This document shows positions 1 to 7,878 of a DNA stretch of 11,648 nt, piece after piece (within the stretch, counting starts at the first letter, position 1; the number at the start of each line of letters is the position of its first letter). Position numbers and translations under genes: made by a program. The notes below the pieces were generated by a model. It did no database searches. It saw nothing but the letters and a program-made list of their open reading frames with translations, and was not told where the DNA came from. The stretch comes from Peptoniphilaceae bacterium (GTDB taxonomy: Bacteria > Bacillota > Clostridia > Tissierellales > Peptoniphilaceae), in contig CABJAE010000023.1 of the NCBI GenBank assembly GCA_902363535.1, positions 1 to 11,648 of the forward strand, given 5' to 3'.

Positions 1-4
1 GCAT
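1..4 (-). CDS. First codon of an unidentified gene cut by the window edge
   Basis: The complement of positions 2-4 is an ATG. It is preceded, 5 nt upstream, by a strong Shine-Dalgarno sequence (AAAGGAGG, core at 10-14). Only the start codon and one more base lie inside the window, so the product cannot be named. The gene reads in the same direction as the nine-gene operon to its right but lies beyond that operon's terminator, so it is probably transcribed from its own promoter at about 25-55. Confidence 0.6.
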
Positions 5-9
5 GGCGG

Positions 10-55
10 CCTCCTTTTTTCTCTATTTTACTATAATTGAGTGGCTTAAAGCGGT
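10..55 (-). promoter_or_regulatory. Putative promoter and ribosome binding site for the edge gene
   Basis: Read on the minus strand, an AT-rich block gives possible -10 elements TATAGT (30-35) and TAAAAT (25-30), followed by a purine-rich leader and GGAGG at 10-14. No good -35 hexamer is seen at 17 nt, only TTAAAA- or TTTAAG-like matches. The position between an upstream terminator and a strong RBS supports a promoter here, but the exact hexamers are uncertain. Confidence 0.45.
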
Positions 56-65
56 TTTAAGACAC

Positions 66-100
66 AAAAAGGGAGGGTGAATCGGTTGATTCACCCTCCC
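66..100 (-). terminator. Rho-independent terminator of the nine-gene surface polymer operon
   Basis: Positions 71-83 and 88-100 form a perfect 13-bp GC-rich inverted repeat with a 4-nt loop (84-87). On the minus strand the stem is followed by five U residues (complement of 66-70). It lies 41 nt beyond the stop of the last gene in the operon. The plus strand has only a short U tract (101-103), so the main direction is minus. Confidence 0.9.
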
Positions 101-115
101 TTTGTCATCACTCTG

Positions 116-137
116 GGACCTCTTTATGCAGAGGTCC
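116..137. other. Second hairpin between the lipoprotein stop and the terminator
   Basis: GGACCTCT (116-123) pairs with AGAGGTCC (130-137) around a 6-nt loop. On the minus strand it begins 4 nt after the lipoprotein stop codon and has no U tract, so it is not a normal terminator in the operon direction. On the plus strand it is followed by TCTTTTATT and could stop convergent transcription. It may instead protect the mRNA 3' end or act in tandem with the main terminator. Confidence 0.6.
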
Positions 138-141
138 TCTT

Positions 142-501
142 TTATTGCCCGGCTTTTTGCAGGGCGTCGGCGACGGCGGCTCGTAAACCCGCCGATGTTT
201 CCGTGGCACCGGCAATGCCGTCGACCATGGCGGTGTTTTTCCGCGCCATGGCTCCGGGAAGTTTTTCCAAGGCACTTTCCGCCTGGGGCACCTGCTCCGT
301 CGACTCGCCATGGCTTATGACGGCGATGTCTGACATGCGCCCGCCCTCGATGACGACGCGAAGGACGATGGGTTCCTTTTCGTTGTAGCCCTTTCCCCGC
401 CCTTCGTAGGTGCCGTCTTTGTAGGCGTTTTTTTCGGTGCAGCCGCACAAACTCATCGCGAGGGCCAAGAGCAAAACCGCAATTTTTCTTCGGGCCGTCA
501 T
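142..501 (-). CDS. Small lipoprotein with FMN-binding domain (ApbE-type flavinylation motif)
   Basis: A 119-residue exported protein. It has a basic N-terminus (MTARRK), a hydrophobic stretch (residues 7-18) and a lipobox LCGC, so Cys21 is the probable lipidated residue anchoring it to the outer face of the membrane. Residues 28-117 look like an FMN_bind domain of the NqrC/RnfG type. The segment DGIAGATETS (94-103) fits the Dxx(s/t)gAT motif in which ApbE attaches FMN by a phosphoester bond to threonine, here Thr100; the usual Ser/Thr at position 97 is Ala. Such proteins pass electrons across or along the membrane, but the partner is not visible and no apbE is in the window. The start codon overlaps the transketolase stop (TAATG) and has no convincing Shine-Dalgarno, so translation probably depends on coupling. 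It is the last gene of the operon. Confidence 0.85.
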   Translation of the reverse strand: MTARRKIAVLLLALAMSLCGCTEKNAYKDGTYEGRGKGYNEKEPIVLRVVIEGGRMSDIAVISHGESTEQVPQAESALEKLPGAMARKNTAMVDGIAGATETSAGLRAAVADALQKAGQ

Positions 502-2492
502 TACTTGCGGCTCTTTAAATAAGCCTTCGCTTCTTCCGTCACGGTCTCTGTGGTTAAGCCGAAGCGTTTAAATACTTCCGAGGCCTTGCCCGAGGCGCCG
601 AAGGAATGCATGCCGATGGCCAAACCGTCGAGACCGATGTATTTGTACCAGCCCATGGTCGTTGCCGCTTCCACGGAAATTCGGTTGCGCATTGCCGAGG
701 GAAGCACGGCTTCTTTGTATTCCTCAGGTTGTTCGTCGAAAAGTTCTTGAGAAGGCATGCTGACTACTCGCACGCCGTGGCCTTCTTTTTCAAGGGCTTC
801 GGCGCTTTCCAGAGCCAAGTGCACTTCGCTGCCCGTGGCGATAAAGATGAGATCCAGCGCATTGGCTTCTTTTTTCACCACGTAACCGCCTTTCAGTGCG
901 TCCTTGGAAGAGCCTTCAAGCTCCGGCAGGGTTTGACGGGTGTAGATCATGCTCACGGGTTTGGATTCGCTGTGCATGGCCACGTACCAGGCGGCGGCCA
1001 CTTCCGTGGAATCCGCCGGACGGAAGGTGATCATATTGGGAATGGAACGAAGCATGGCCAGATGCTCGATGGGTTGATGGGTGGGGCCGTCTTCGCCGAC
1101 GCCGATGCTGTCGTGGGTGAAGATATAGGCCGTTGGAATGCCCATGAGGGCGGCGAGACGCAGTTGGGGCTTCAGATAGTCGCTGAAGACCAGGAAGGTG
1201 GCGCCGTAGGATCGGAAGCCGCCGTGGAGATAGATGCCGTTCACGATGGCACCCATGGCGTGTTCTCTGACGCCGAAATTAATGTTTCCGCCCGGACGAT
1301 TGTCCACGCTGTATTGGCCCTCGCCCTTCATGTCGCTCTTGTTGGAGGGGCCCAAGTCGGCGCTTCCGCCGAAGAGATTGCCCATGCCGGCGGCGACCCG
1401 TTGCAGGACTTCGTGGGAGCTTGCCCGCGTCGCCATGTCTTTTTCAACGGGCGCCCAGTAAGCATCTTCGTCCATAAAGGAGAGATCCTGTTTCTTCGTG
1501 TCGTAGCTTGCCAGGAAGGCGTCGTATTTTTGCGGGAAGGCTTCTTTGTATTTTTCTTCCAATTCCTTCCAGGCGTCGTAGACCTTGCGCTTTTCTTCCA
1601 GCTTTTCGTCGACTAAGGCCTTCACTTCGTCTGCCACGGCAAAGGGTGCCACGTCGTAACCTAATTTTTCGCGGGTGGCTTGATTTTTTTCTTCGCCGAG
1701 GGGAGAGCCGTGAACGCCGGCGGAGCCTTCCAGGGGCGAACCGTAGCCAATGGCGGTTTTAATTTCGATCAATGTGGGTTTGATCTTTTCCTGTTTTGCC
1801 GATTCCACGGCCCGGGTAATGGCCTCGATGTCCGTGCCGTCTTCCACGGTGAGCACTTGCCAGCCTAAGGCGCGGTAGCGGGCGGCGATGTCTTCTTTAA
1901 AGGACAGTTCCGTGTTTCCCTCGATGGTAATGTTGTTGGAGTCGTAGAGAACGATCAGCTTGCCCAGCTCCAGGGTCCCGGCGATGGAGGAGGCTTCGTT
2001 GCTCACGCCTTCCATTAAGTCGCCGTCGCCGCAGAGGACGTAAGTATAGTGGTCGATAAAGTCGTAACCCGGCTCATTGTAGATGGCGGCGAGGCGAGTT
2101 TCCGCCATGGCAAAGCCCACGGCGGTAGAGATCCCGGCGCCTAAGGGGCCGGTGGTGGTTTCCACGCCGGCAGTGTGGCCGTATTCCGGATGGCCCGGAG
2201 TCTTCGAATCCAGTTGACGGAAATTCTTTAAATCATCCGCGTCCAGACCCAAACCGAAAAGGTGGAACAAAGAATACAAGAGGGCGCTGCCGTGGCCGGC
2301 GCTTAAAATAAAGCGGTCGCGATTGGGCCACAGGTGATCCTCGGGATCGAAATTCAACGTATTGGCCCACAAGGCCCAAGCCATAGGCGCCGCGCCTAAG
2401 GGCAGGCCCGGGTGACCGGAATTGGCTGCATCGATTTGGTCGATGGAAAGTGCCCGCAAGGTATTGACCGCGAACTGTTCGTTATGATTCAT
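501..2492 (-). CDS. tkt: Transketolase
   Basis: Full-length transketolase of 663 residues, the usual size. It is a cytosolic thiamine diphosphate enzyme that moves two-carbon units between ketose and aldose phosphates in the non-oxidative pentose phosphate pathway. Visible motifs are GHPGLPLG (26-33), HGS (67-69), TGPLG (114-118), the ThDP/metal motif from GDGD (155-158) to NN (186-187), GVHGSPLG (259-266), GGSADLGPSNKS in the pyrimidine domain (375-386), and GVREHAMG (407-414) with the catalytic glutamate Glu410. The transketolase C-terminal domain follows residue ~520. A strong RBS (AGAGGAGG, about 2497-2504) lies 4 nt before the ATG, inside the end of the upstream wecG/tagA gene, which it overlaps by 11 nt. 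A central carbon enzyme inside a surface polysaccharide operon is unusual; it may simply ride along or tie sugar supply to polymer synthesis (inference). Confidence 0.97.
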   Translation of the reverse strand: MNHNEQFAVNTLRALSIDQIDAANSGHPGLPLGAAPMAWALWANTLNFDPEDHLWPNRDRFILSAGHGSALLYSLFHLFGLGLDADDLKNFRQLDSKTPGHPEYGHTAGVETTTGPLGAGISTAVGFAMAETRLAAIYNEPGYDFIDHYTYVLCGDGDLMEGVSNEASSIAGTLELGKLIVLYDSNNITIEGNTELSFKEDIAARYRALGWQVLTVEDGTDIEAITRAVESAKQEKIKPTLIEIKTAIGYGSPLEGSAGVHGSPLGEEKNQATREKLGYDVAPFAVADEVKALVDEKLEEKRKVYDAWKELEEKYKEAFPQKYDAFLASYDTKKQDLSFMDEDAYWAPVEKDMATRASSHEVLQRVAAGMGNLFGGSADLGPSNKSDMKGEGQYSVDNRPGGNINFGVREHAMGAIVNGIYLHGGFRSYGATFLVFSDYLKPQLRLAALMGIPTAYIFTHDSIGVGEDGPTHQPIEHLAMLRSIPNMITFRPADSTEVAAAWYVAMHSESKPVSMIYTRQTLPELEGSSKDALKGGYVVKKEANALDLIFIATGSEVHLALESAEALEKEGHGVRVVSMPSQELFDEQPEEYKEAVLPSAMRNRISVEAATTMGWYKYIGLDGLAIGMHSFGASGKASEVFKRFGLTTETVTEEAKAYLKSRK

Positions 2493-3297
2493 GAGATCCT
2501 CCTCTGTTTTCTTTTACGACGGTGACCGCCTTTTTGTTTCTTGCTATGGTCCATAAGAATTTCGGAATGGCCATTTGCCGCCCGATGCGGGAAGGATTTT
2601 TTAACAGGCGATAAAACCATTCCAGGTGGAGCCGAATGAAAATATCCGGCGCCCTCTTGGCTTTTCCCGCAAGCACATCCAAGACGCCGCCGTTTCCGAT
2701 GGCCACGACGATGTTTTCGAGCTTGTCTCGATTGTTCAAAATAAACTGTTCCTGTTTAGGAAAGCCCAGTCCCACGAAGAGAATCGACGCGCCGCTTTCG
2801 TTGATTGCGCGGATCACTGCCGCCTCTTCTTCGGAATTTTCGTAGCCGCGGTGCGCACCTTTAAAATACCCGTGGTGCTCTGCCGCGACAATGGGCCCGT
2901 ACTTCTCTTCTACCCGTTTTTTCGCTTCCGCCGCCACATTGGGCTCGCCGCCTAAAAAGAAAATCCGCTCGTTTTTCTCTTTGGCCAGCTCCAAAAGGTA
3001 AATGGACAAATCGTAGCCGGTGACGCGCTCCTCCAAAGGATGGCCCCCCATTTTCGAGCCGATGATAAGACCGATGCCGTCGGGCACCACGAGATCCGCC
3101 TCATTCATTACCGCCGCTTTTTCGGCGTCGTCTCTTAAGGCCATGACGATTTCCGTGTTGGGCGTAAAGATCCAGTGAAAGCCGCCTTCGTCCAGAAAAC
3201 CGGATAAGATCTCGCGACTCTCTTTTTCGCTCACGGGATCCACCACGGTGTTAAAGATTTTGATCTTGTCCTTAGGATTGTAAAAGGTCGAAGACAT
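2482..3297 (-). CDS. WecG/TagA/CpsF-family glycosyltransferase (GT26)
   Basis: A 271-residue protein with the whole GT26 fold. These enzymes transfer a sugar, typically N-acetylmannosamine or an aminouronic sugar, from UDP-sugar to an undecaprenyl-linked GlcNAc, the second committed step of wall teichoic acid or related polymers at the inner membrane face. Signatures: TPNTEIVMALRDD (45-57), VPDGIGLI (71-78) with the likely catalytic Asp73, FFLGGEPNVA (113-122), ILFVGLGFPKQEQF (172-185), GNGGVLDVLAGKAKRAP (201-217), and the basic C-terminal membrane-binding tail with HLEWFYRLLKNPSRIGRQ (224-241). The start ATG has AGGAGG 10 nt upstream (3308-3313) and overlaps the end of csaB by 26 nt. The exact sugar and lipid acceptor cannot be read from sequence, so no gene symbol is given. 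Confidence 0.93.
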   Translation of the reverse strand: MSSTFYNPKDKIKIFNTVVDPVSEKESREILSGFLDEGGFHWIFTPNTEIVMALRDDAEKAAVMNEADLVVPDGIGLIIGSKMGGHPLEERVTGYDLSIYLLELAKEKNERIFFLGGEPNVAAEAKKRVEEKYGPIVAAEHHGYFKGAHRGYENSEEEAAVIRAINESGASILFVGLGFPKQEQFILNNRDKLENIVVAIGNGGVLDVLAGKAKRAPDIFIRLHLEWFYRLLKNPSRIGRQMAIPKFLWTIARNKKAVTVVKENRGGSHES

Positions 3298-4372
3298 GCT
3301 TCACATTCCTCCTGCTTTTTTCCAAGAGCACCCGGTGCTGGGCTTCCAGGCGCACCCGCTCCTCGTTCCGCTTGCGGTACATGGCCACCACGGCATTTAG
3401 GAGCTTTTTCTCATCCATGCCCTCGGCCTGAATGTCGGCGTCGATGGAGAGAGATTCCAGTTGAGCCTTTACCTTGGGATCGTAGACGATGCCCACCGCC
3501 GGCGTTTTCGACGTGACGGCATAGATCAAGGCGTGGAGGCGCATGCCGATTAACAGATCGCACAGGCCGATGATCCCTTCCATTTCTTCCACGCCGTAAT
3601 TGCCGCTTAGGACGTGGCAGTGGTTCTTGTGCACCATTTTCGCCTTAATCCCCTCGGCGAAATGTTTGTCTTCCGGATAGTGCAGAGGCGTAAATAGTAT
3701 TTCGAGGCCCAATTCTTCGTGGGCGCGGTCGGCGACGTAGGCGATTTTCGACGCCAGTGCCGGGGCCTTTTTCCACTGACGCACGGCGATAGCCAGAAAT
3801 TGCTTGTCCGGGTCGATGCGCTCTTCCCTGAGGATCGCTCTCGCCGCTTCCCTGCTGATGCCTTCGATGCCGTAGACGGGATCGGCGGTGACTTCCACCG
3901 GCGGCACCTTCACGCCGATCTCTTCAAGGACCTTGGCGCTGTCCGCGTCTCTCAGGGTAATGTAATCCACCTTGTTTAAAATGCGCGCCGTCAATCTTCG
4001 GTTCAGGGATTTGTGAATGGGCCCGACGCCGTTGGCGTAGACGTAGATCTTTTTGCCCATGCGCTTGGCCAGGGCCATGACGCCCAGGTAGTAATACAAA
4101 CTCCTGGAAGAAGTCTCGTCCTGGAGGAGGGACCCGCCCCCGCTGATCAAGAGATCCGTCCCCATCAGGGCCTTCTTCACGGATTTGTAGTGAAAGCGCT
4201 GGGTTGCGTTCACGCCGTAGAGCCGGCGGGTTCTCGGCGGATCGTAGGAGAGAACATTTAGTTGTACGGTTGGATCACAGGCTCTGATGTCCGCTACGAT
4301 GGCGTGTAAAATCGCGTCGTCGCCGCTGTTATCGAAGCCGTAATAGCCGCTAAATAAAACTTTCTTTCCCAT
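3272..4372 (-). CDS. csaB: Polysaccharide pyruvyl transferase CsaB
   Basis: A 366-residue protein of the polysaccharide pyruvyl transferase family, best matched to CsaB. CsaB uses phosphoenolpyruvate to place a pyruvyl ketal on a secondary cell wall polysaccharide, the modification that SLH-domain proteins recognise. Evidence: the N-terminal FSGYYGFDNSGDDAIL (7-22), LLISGGGSLLQDETSSRSLY (74-93), KKIYVYANGVGPI (107-119), the TLRDADSAKVLEEIGV segment (139-154), and GMRLHALIYA (276-285) with the conserved His280. No signal peptide is present; it acts in the cytoplasm on the lipid-linked precursor. The ATG follows AAAGGA by about 9 nt and overlaps the upstream polymerase gene by 23 nt. No SLH-domain protein is encoded in this window, so the anchored partner must be elsewhere if the inference holds. 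Confidence 0.93.
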   Translation of the reverse strand: MGKKVLFSGYYGFDNSGDDAILHAIVADIRACDPTVQLNVLSYDPPRTRRLYGVNATQRFHYKSVKKALMGTDLLISGGGSLLQDETSSRSLYYYLGVMALAKRMGKKIYVYANGVGPIHKSLNRRLTARILNKVDYITLRDADSAKVLEEIGVKVPPVEVTADPVYGIEGISREAARAILREERIDPDKQFLAIAVRQWKKAPALASKIAYVADRAHEELGLEILFTPLHYPEDKHFAEGIKAKMVHKNHCHVLSGNYGVEEMEGIIGLCDLLIGMRLHALIYAVTSKTPAVGIVYDPKVKAQLESLSIDADIQAEGMDEKKLLNAVVAMYRKRNEERVRLEAQHRVLLEKSRRNVKHVFDLLQS

Positions 4373-5720
4373 AACATTCCATCCTTTTCTCCCCTTGTTC
4401 CGCGGAGAGATGTCTTTTACAAATACGTACCAGAGCGAAGGAAATGGCCAACAGGAGCCAGAAGGTGGTGGTGATCTTGGTCATGTAGAAGATGTTTTCA
4501 AACATGCCGTGAAAAAGCATACCGGCAAAGGAGGCGCAAAGGGCCGCTCCCATGATTTTCACGTATCTGTCTTCGCTCTTTAAGGGGTAGCGGGCCAAAT
4601 TAACGAAAATGCTCACCATAAAGATAATGAACAGGATAAATCCGATCAGACCCATTTCCGCAAAGACCTGCAAAAAAGTATTGTGGGCGTGGTAAATGGG
4701 CATGGTGCGAATGTATTGCTCGAAGACCATTTTAAAGGGCAAGTGGCCCAGGCCCAGGCCGACGATGAAGTGATCGCGGATCACCGCCTCGGTAATCTCC
4801 CAAATTTTGAAGCGATAGGAGGTGGACGAGTCGGCAAAATTAAAAATCGTCATAAAGCGATTGACGATGCTTTCCGGTACCACAAACACTGCCGCCCCCA
4901 TAAGAGGGATGGCCAAGAGCAAGAGCTCTTTTCGCACGAGGCATATGAAGACAAAGGCCGCCACGGCGAGGCCCAGCCAGCCGCCGCGAGACATGGTCAT
5001 AAATAAAGACAAGACCTGCACGGCGAAGAGGAGCAAGAAGAAGATCCGCACGCCGTCCCGCTTCGTGGACCAAAACAGGCCCACGCAAAGGGGGATGGTC
5101 ATGACCAGGTACTCGGCGAAAATATTCGGATTGCCGAAGACCGAGTAGGCCCGGGCGCGAATGGCGCCGTTGGAGCTGGTGTCCACCCACTCCTTCTTAA
5201 TGTCCACGCCGACGACGTATTGGTAAATGCCCACCAGGGCCAGTAGCGTCGCCGCGCAAACCACGGCGACGATGACGCCGTGGAGCTGTTCTGTGGTCTT
5301 TACTTCGTTAATCAAAAAGATCAAGTACAGAAAGCCCGCCGTGTGAATGGCCAAATCCCGCAAAGAACCCATCAGGTAGACGGAAGTGGCCGTCTGAATC
5401 ACCATCAGGAGAAAGTACATGTAGGGCACCACTTCGTGACCGGCCACGATGAGGGGATCGTCTTTTTTAAAGAATTTTCTGAACAGATACAGGCCAAAGG
5501 TGCCGTATAGGAGCATGAGAACCAAGAGATCCGGCAAAAACACGTAGCCGAAGGTGGTAGCGATGAGACAGACCATGGGGTTTTCAAAAAAGACCATGAG
5601 CCCGATCAGGCCCGCAAAGAGCAAGACCACGAAGGGAATCTTAATGCTCAGGCCCACGCCGCCGATGACAAAGCCCAGAGCGAGCAAGAGGAGGGGATTG
5701 ATTTTTACGCGCGTTTCCAC
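4350..5720 (-). CDS. O-antigen ligase/polymerase-like membrane protein (Wzy_C family)
   Basis: A polytopic membrane protein of about 456 residues with roughly 10-12 hydrophobic helices. I chose the GTG at 5718-5720: it has AAGGAGG 7 nt upstream, whereas the more distal in-frame GTG (5756) has no RBS. Family hallmarks are RAYSVFGNPNIFAEYL (190-205) before a helix, MSRGGWLGLAVA (243-254), SYRFKIWE (301-308), and HAHNTFLQVFAEMGLIGF (344-361), the extracytoplasmic loop and helix start typical of O-antigen ligase/polymerase proteins (RfaL/Wzy_C). In a monoderm with csaB and a WecG/TagA enzyme alongside, it probably polymerises repeat units or transfers the finished glycan to its acceptor on the outer side of the membrane (inference). 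It overlaps the upstream gene by 16 nt and csaB by 23 nt. Confidence 0.88.
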   Translation of the reverse strand: METRVKINPLLLLALGFVIGGVGLSIKIPFVVLLFAGLIGLMVFFENPMVCLIATTFGYVFLPDLLVLMLLYGTFGLYLFRKFFKKDDPLIVAGHEVVPYMYFLLMVIQTATSVYLMGSLRDLAIHTAGFLYLIFLINEVKTTEQLHGVIVAVVCAATLLALVGIYQYVVGVDIKKEWVDTSSNGAIRARAYSVFGNPNIFAEYLVMTIPLCVGLFWSTKRDGVRIFFLLLFAVQVLSLFMTMSRGGWLGLAVAAFVFICLVRKELLLLAIPLMGAAVFVVPESIVNRFMTIFNFADSSTSYRFKIWEITEAVIRDHFIVGLGLGHLPFKMVFEQYIRTMPIYHAHNTFLQVFAEMGLIGFILFIIFMVSIFVNLARYPLKSEDRYVKIMGAALCASFAGMLFHGMFENIFYMTKITTTFWLLLAISFALVRICKRHLSAEQGEKRMECYGKESFI

Positions 5721-6265
5721 GACGCCACCTCCTTGTCGTGTAAAAGCAGACGCCACAGATGCCGAAATCCCTTCAAAGCATAGGAGCTTTTGGCGATTTC
5801 ATCGATGCCCTCTGCGATTCTGTACATAAAAAGGCCTGCGAGAAGAAAGAAAAGTCCCGAAATGCCCCAAAGGCTGCGGTGCAGTAAGGAGAGAATCAAC
5901 ACGCTTAAGCCGAAGCCCATGCTGATCATGCCCGTGGTTTTAAGGGCCGAATCCCAGGCGCGGTAGCTGTCCGCGATGTCAAAGCCCACGGAGGCGGACA
6001 CGGCGCCCGTCAGGCGAATGCGCACCCAGTGGGCGATGGTATTGAACAGGCGGTAAAAAAACCGAAGGATGCGAAAAAACAAGGTGCCGGCGAAGGCGGC
6101 TTCGGCCCCGTCCAGCATGTTTCGCGTCGCGGATGCCCGCCACTGTCTTTTTATCGCGCCGCCCACGGCCGCAAAAAAACCGTGAAGGAAACTGTGTTTA
6201 TACCAATTCTCCAATGCCCGCACGGCGGTAAGTAATCCTTGAATCAGTACACTGGATTGAATCAT
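5705..6265 (-). CDS. Unknown membrane protein with two clear C-terminal helices
   Basis: A 186-residue protein I do not recognise. The N-terminal half is basic and amphipathic with many aromatics (for example NWYKHSFLHGFFAAVGG, 20-36, and FFRILRFFYRLF, 63-74). Two convincing membrane segments follow at about 110-128 and 132-149, then a short charged C-terminal tail. No signal peptide or catalytic motif is visible. The ATG lies 2 nt beyond the DUF4330 stop codon, with only a weak GGGAAG as RBS, so it is probably translated by reinitiation. Sitting between DUF4330 and the Wzy-like protein, it may be an accessory subunit of the polymer assembly machinery (inference from position only). Confidence 0.8.
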   Translation of the reverse strand: MIQSSVLIQGLLTAVRALENWYKHSFLHGFFAAVGGAIKRQWRASATRNMLDGAEAAFAGTLFFRILRFFYRLFNTIAHWVRIRLTGAVSASVGFDIADSYRAWDSALKTTGMISMGFGLSVLILSLLHRSLWGISGLFFLLAGLFMYRIAEGIDEIAKSSYALKGFRHLWRLLLHDKEVASWKRA

Positions 6266-6267
6266 AA

Positions 6268-6750
6268 TTACTTCCCGTCTTTAGTAATGCCTACGCAAAT
6301 GCCCGTAAATGCGGAGGTCTTGGTCTTGACGCGGTACTCGTTGCCCACGCGAATTTCTTCGCCGCCGACGACGTAAGACTTGTCCGATTCCTTAATATCT
6401 ACATTCACGTCCAGGTAGACGGAATATTTTTCCGGCACCGGCGCGTTCACCCACTGCCCTTCATATTCCACGGCATCTTCATAGGGACGCACAGTTTTTC
6501 CGGTGATTTTACCCATGAAAATACCTTTGTCGTAGCTGTAAAGATCCTGACCTTCGGTGATGTTTTCTACCGTGGGCGTGCGCACATTGTCCACGAGGAA
6601 GGTCATTTTTCCCTTGGACGTGCTTTCCACGGCAATGGACGAATCTTTAAAGCGAGAGACGCCGCCGACGATGGCGACGATGAGTATGAGCAAGAACAGG
6701 CAGTCGATGACATTGATCTTGCCGAAGAGTTTTCCTTTTTTATCGATCAT
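6268..6750 (-). CDS. DUF4330 family membrane-anchored protein
   Basis: A 160-residue protein whose start, MIDKKGKLFGKINVIDCLFL, is typical of the DUF4330 family. One membrane helix (about 14-31) is followed by an extracytoplasmic beta-rich domain of about 125 residues, with no cysteines or obvious catalytic motif. The family's function is unknown; in Clostridia it is commonly found next to glycosyltransferases and O-antigen-ligase-like genes, as here (general knowledge). The RBS AAAGGAG lies 5 nt before the ATG, and the gene overlaps the end of the GT4 gene by 11 nt. A role as a membrane scaffold or accessory to polymer export is inference. Confidence 0.85.
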   Translation of the reverse strand: MIDKKGKLFGKINVIDCLFLLILIVAIVGGVSRFKDSSIAVESTSKGKMTFLVDNVRTPTVENITEGQDLYSYDKGIFMGKITGKTVRPYEDAVEYEGQWVNAPVPEKYSVYLDVNVDIKESDKSYVVGGEEIRVGNEYRVKTKTSAFTGICVGITKDGK

Positions 6751-7867
6751 GTTGGCTCCTTTGAAGAATTTTTTTATAGATTTCCGAATGGCTTTCGGCC
6801 ATGGCTTCCTGACTGAAATGTTCGTTTACGTATTGATACAGGCCCTCGCCCCGCGCTTTCATTTCGTCGGGGTGATTTAAGGCATAGAGCATGTTTCGGG
6901 AAAGGCCCTCGGTATCTTTCGGCTGAAAGAGCATGCCATAGTCCCCGGCCATTTCTCCGATGCCGCCCACATCCGTGGCGATAAAGGGAATCTTGGCCTT
7001 GGCTCCTTCCAAAAGGGCGTAGGGGAAAGATTCCGATACGGAGGTGAGCATGTTCACATCACCGGCTTCATAGAGGCTGAAAGGATCGGATACTTGACCT
7101 AAGAAAGAGACCGCATCCTCCAGGCCTTCTTCTTTCACATAGGCCATGAGCTTTTCCCGCTCCGGCCCCCTGCCGGCGATTAATACGTGAGCGCCTTTAA
7201 AAGCCTCTTTATTCAGAGCCACAGCTCGCAAAAGGGTCATGTGATCTTTCACTAAGTCCAAACGGGCGGCGATGACAAAGAGCATGCGGTCTGAATATTT
7301 TTTCAAGCCGTAGCGATCCAAAAAGCGGTCTTTATCCACGGCGATCTCCGGCTTTTTCATGTCGATGCCGTTGTAGGTGACGAAGATGGCTTCTTCCGGA
7401 AAGCCCCGACTCACCAACATTGTCTTGAAGCGCTCCGTAATGGCGATGTAGTTGTCGAATCGCTTTAAGGCGTATTTGTTCAAGGGCGTAAAGACCTTGT
7501 CCTTAATAAAATTGTCTTTAAAATCCAGCAAATAGTCGCTGTGCAAAGTGGTGACCATGGGCACGTCCACGCGTTTTCTGAGATACAGGGCGTTAAAATT
7601 AGCCCGCGCGCCGTGACAGTGGATTAAATCGAATCCTTCCTCCTCGATCATGCGGGCCACTTCTTTCAGTGCCCCCATGTCGAAGCGGTTTTTCTGTTCC
7701 ACGAGACGAGCATCAATGCCCAAATCCAAGGCGCCGTCGAGAAAAGGCCCGGGGCAGAAACAGACCATGCTCACCTGATGATGGGCTTCGAGGCCTTTCA
7801 GCAAAGTGTAAATATGCGTCTTCGCCCCGCCGGTGTCGCCGCCGCTGATAAGATGAAGAACTTTCAT
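6740..7867 (-). CDS. GT4-family glycosyltransferase
   Basis: A 375-residue retaining glycosyltransferase of GT-B fold. I start it at the ATG at 7865-7867 (MKVLHLISGG), because GGAG at 7874-7877 is 6 nt upstream; the ATG at 7873 has the GGAG directly against it. The N-terminal acceptor domain holds SGGDTGGAKTH (8-18) and HCHGARAN (83-90). The C-terminal donor domain holds VIAARLDLVKDH (198-209), LIAGRGPE (229-236), VSFLGQVSDPFSLYEAGDV (253-271) and the EX7E motif from Glu279 to Glu287 (ESFPYALLE), followed by FIATDVGGIGEM. It has no membrane helix and works on a lipid-linked acceptor at the inner membrane face using a nucleotide sugar. Donor and acceptor cannot be told from sequence. It follows the exported-protein gene by 11 nt and overlaps the DUF4330 gene by 11 nt. 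Confidence 0.93.
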   Translation of the reverse strand: MKVLHLISGGDTGGAKTHIYTLLKGLEAHHQVSMVCFCPGPFLDGALDLGIDARLVEQKNRFDMGALKEVARMIEEEGFDLIHCHGARANFNALYLRKRVDVPMVTTLHSDYLLDFKDNFIKDKVFTPLNKYALKRFDNYIAITERFKTMLVSRGFPEEAIFVTYNGIDMKKPEIAVDKDRFLDRYGLKKYSDRMLFVIAARLDLVKDHMTLLRAVALNKEAFKGAHVLIAGRGPEREKLMAYVKEEGLEDAVSFLGQVSDPFSLYEAGDVNMLTSVSESFPYALLEGAKAKIPFIATDVGGIGEMAGDYGMLFQPKDTEGLSRNMLYALNHPDEMKARGEGLYQYVNEHFSQEAMAESHSEIYKKILQRSQHDR

Positions 7868-7878
7868 CGTCATCTCCG

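Noticed and set aside
606..1616. Long plus-strand open frame (336 codons) opposite transketolase
   Set aside because: It lies wholly antisense to a certain transketolase gene, has a His/Gly/Phe-rich composition typical of a reverse-frame shadow, and has no RBS or family motif.
5721..5756. Longer N-terminus for the Wzy-like protein from the GTG at 5756
   Set aside because: No ribosome binding site precedes it, while the GTG at 5718-5720 has AAGGAGG at ideal spacing and directly precedes the first membrane helix region.
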